Below, piece by piece: positions 33,546 through 33,800 of a DNA stretch of 33,800 nucleotides (position 1 is the first letter of the stretch; each line of letters begins with the position of its first letter). Position numbers and translations under genes: made by a program. Location of the stretch: assembly GCA_028285205.1 (NCBI GenBank), contig JANQQA010000308.1, forward strand, positions 1-33,800, in the 5' to 3' direction. The DNA is from Bythopirellula sp. Lineage in GTDB: Bacteria; Planctomycetota; Planctomycetia; Pirellulales; Lacipirellulaceae. The notes below the pieces were generated by a model. It was not told where the DNA came from, made no database searches, and worked only from the letters and a program-made list of their open reading frames with translations.

Positions 33546-33552
33546 ATGTGAT

Positions 33553-33800
33553 ATGAAACTTGCAATCATTGGTGAATTCGACGCGGAGTTTGAGCCACAC
33601 GCTCATACGAATGCTGCAGTTTCGCACTCGGCGGCAATGCTTGGCGTGAACGTTCAGGCTGACTGGATTTCTACGTCCGATGACCGTATCGGCGATCTTA
33701 CCGAATTCGACGCACTGTGGTTCGCGCCCGGTAGTCCGTACAAAGATCTTGCACGTACGCTCAACGCGATTACGTATGCACGCGAGAATCGTGTTCCTAC
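33553..33800 (+). CDS. CTP-synthase-like class I glutamine amidotransferase fold protein, 5' part
   Basis: The frame from ATG 33553 is open to the window edge (82 full codons). It begins MKLAIIGEFDAEF, then HTNAAVSHSAAMLGVNVQ, and contains EFDALWFAPGSPYKDLARTL with a following helix and REN. This is the start of the stand-alone amidotransferase-domain proteins related to the C-terminal half of CTP synthase (GSPY before the first helix, with nucleophile Cys expected further on). Whether the catalytic Cys/His are present cannot be seen. It begins 14 nt after the right GTT of attC-like site 4, so it is the next cassette ORF or the first gene beyond the array. Confidence 0.75.
   Translation, partial: MKLAIIGEFDAEFEPHAHTNAAVSHSAAMLGVNVQADWISTSDDRIGDLTEFDALWFAPGSPYKDLARTLNAITYARENRVP

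Overview
The window looks like chromosomal DNA of a planctomycete, probably of the Rhodopirellula/Pirellulaceae type. I infer this from several traits: an ECF sigma factor paired with a zinc-finger/Ser-Thr-kinase/WD40 fusion, a GxxExxY gene, large unrecognised proteins, many GTG starts, weak or absent Shine-Dalgarno sequences, moderately high GC, and palindromic repeats scattered between genes. No rRNA, tRNA, CRISPR array or insertion sequence was seen.

Layout, left half. Positions 1-2892 (minus) hold rpsO followed by pnp, the classical translation/RNA-decay pair; the pnp 3' end runs off the window. A plus-strand membrane protein made of two tandem homologous halves follows (3386-4504). Next come a minus-strand RsmC-like methyltransferase (4661-5842), a 1422-residue protein I do not recognise (6253-10521), soluble transhydrogenase sthA (10873-12258), a lone hisH (12526-13161), a minus-strand lipoprotein (13182-14162) and a minus-strand HtrA-like protease (14461-15462).

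Efflux region. Two RND systems sit side by side. The first is divergent: the permease (15609-19058, minus) and its likely adaptor (19320-20456, plus) are separated by 261 bp containing a perfect palindrome and a hairpin that would cover the permease ribosome binding site. The second is a compact operon, tetR-adaptor-permease (20806-25948), with overlapping stop/start codons. Its promoter has a 20-bp palindrome filling the space between the -35 and -10 boxes, so autoregulation by the TetR protein is likely. Neither system has an outer-membrane channel gene in the window. A short-chain dehydrogenase follows.

Signalling pair. An ECF sigma factor (27014-27613) overlaps by 4 nt a 759-residue protein that joins an HxxxCxxC anti-sigma-like finger, a complete Ser/Thr kinase, one membrane helix and seven WD40 repeats.

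Accessory right end (30.0-33.8 kb). A GxxExxY (PDDEXK-like) gene is broken by one in-frame TAG and is bracketed by 27-nt inverted repeats (24/27 matching). From about 31.0 kb to the window edge there are four attC-like imperfect hairpins with extrahelical bases. Each lies directly behind a short plus-strand ORF, which is the layout of an integron gene-cassette array, and no integrase gene is visible. Two consecutive cassettes begin with the same 226-bp leader (about 93% identical, no indels), and the identity starts at the predicted recombination point. This is the most interesting part of the window.
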